DNA of 64,000 bases from Heyndrickxia sporothermodurans (GTDB lineage: Bacteria > Bacillota > Bacilli > Bacillales > Bacillaceae_C), in NCBI GenBank assembly GCA_018333075.1, contig BORH01000004.1:1-64000 (forward strand), in the 5' to 3' direction. Position numbers and translations under genes: made by a program. A model generated the notes under the pieces. It ran no database searches, was not told the DNA's origin, and saw only the letters and a program-made list of their open reading frames with translations. Positions 63,666 through 64,000 of this stretch are shown here, in pieces (position 1 is the first letter of the stretch; every line of letters begins with the position of its first letter).

Positions 63666-64000
63666 ATGAAAACATTAAATATAGGTGTAATTGGTGCGGG
63701 TGGAATATCGGATGTTCATTTTCATGCGTATGCAAAAAATGAACAGGCAAATATTTATGCAATTAGTGATTTAAATGAATTAAGAGCGAAAGAAAAGGCA
63801 GATAAATATGGTGCCCAAAAAGTGTATACAGATTATCATGAACTCCTTGCAGATCCTGTCGTAGATGCTGTTAGTGTATGTACTTGGAATAATTTACATG
63901 CACCAATTGTGATTGATGCACTACATGCGGGAAAAAATGTTCTTGTTGAAAAACCGCTTTGTACTACGTTAGAAGATGCATATAAAATTCAAGAAGCAGT
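63666..64000 (+). CDS. Gfo/Idh/MocA family oxidoreductase 4 (cut by window edge)
   Basis: The first ~111 residues are visible, starting at ATG 63666 behind GAGGAGGAGAACCTT. They show IGAGGISDVHFHAYA (dinucleotide loop) and VLVEKPLCTT (EKP motif). The C-terminal catalytic domain lies beyond the window. It appears to be in an operon with nanE, pointing to an amino-sugar or sialic-acid-related dehydrogenase. Confidence 0.88.
   Translation, partial: MKTLNIGVIGAGGISDVHFHAYAKNEQANIYAISDLNELRAKEKADKYGAQKVYTDYHELLADPVVDAVSVCTWNNLHAPIVIDALHAGKNVLVEKPLCTTLEDAYKIQEA

Overview
The window reads as a low-GC Gram-positive chromosome, most likely a Bacillaceae member. The composition is AT-rich, many starts are TTG or GTG behind strong GGAGG-type ribosome sites, sigma-A promoters are close to consensus, and a cre-like box is present. 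An alaR-alaT pair, two DUF3231 proteins and a dpp D-peptide operon are typical of Bacillus relatives. No tRNA, rRNA, CRISPR array or phage module was seen. The left edge cuts an IS1182-type transposase and the right edge cuts a Gfo/Idh/MocA oxidoreductase.

Region by region. 1-4000: IS fragment, a DUF3231 protein, an AHSA1/SRPBCC protein, a relic of a polyol/uronate dehydrogenase, REP-like palindromes and alaR-alaT. 4001-9100: a nested inverted-repeat element, a secreted GH84 N-acetylglucosaminidase with a CBM32, a MarR regulator with a visible promoter/operator, and an M24 protein lacking several metal ligands. 9157-13215 (minus): a tightly coupled operon of TlpA/ResA-like thioredoxin, membrane protein, OsmC, histidine kinase, response regulator and CcdA, which looks like an envelope thiol-redox unit with its own two-component system. 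13415-26274: a peptide-use region with an M20 amidohydrolase, an S9 peptidase, an amidohydrolase, an Lrp regulator, an M42 aminopeptidase and the dpp operon (D-aminopeptidase, two permeases, two ATPases, binding lipoprotein).

26376-31641 holds the most unusual object. A 1406-residue TPR protein with an embedded C39-type cysteine peptidase domain lies between two ~130-bp direct repeats. Each repeat carries the end of a dead FGGY sugar kinase plus a GGGACAGG-type palindrome. 31640-36025 has a beta-lactamase-fold hydrolase, a TetR regulator, an M32 carboxypeptidase and a small lipoprotein.

36206-45631 is a divergent locus. A secreted PIG-L deacetylase faces a ROK regulator, an iron/polyamine-type ABC importer and an argininosuccinate-lyase-like enzyme. 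Palindromic ROK-type operators and a cre-like site lie between them. A c-di-GMP-I (GEMM) riboswitch with its terminator follows at about 45866-45997, ahead of a small protein I do not recognise. Then come a second DUF3231 protein and a secreted SH3b protein.

48898-64000 is a large sugar-catabolic region: a ROK regulator, four Gfo/Idh/MocA oxidoreductases, four xylose-isomerase-like TIM-barrel proteins, an RpiR regulator, a CUT1 ABC importer, a DUF624 protein and NanE. Two near-duplicate promoters precede the ABC genes and nanE. The GH84 enzyme, the deacetylase and NanE together suggest use of amino-sugar glycans. The keto-glycoside chemistry suggested for the oxidoreductase/isomerase pairs is inference.
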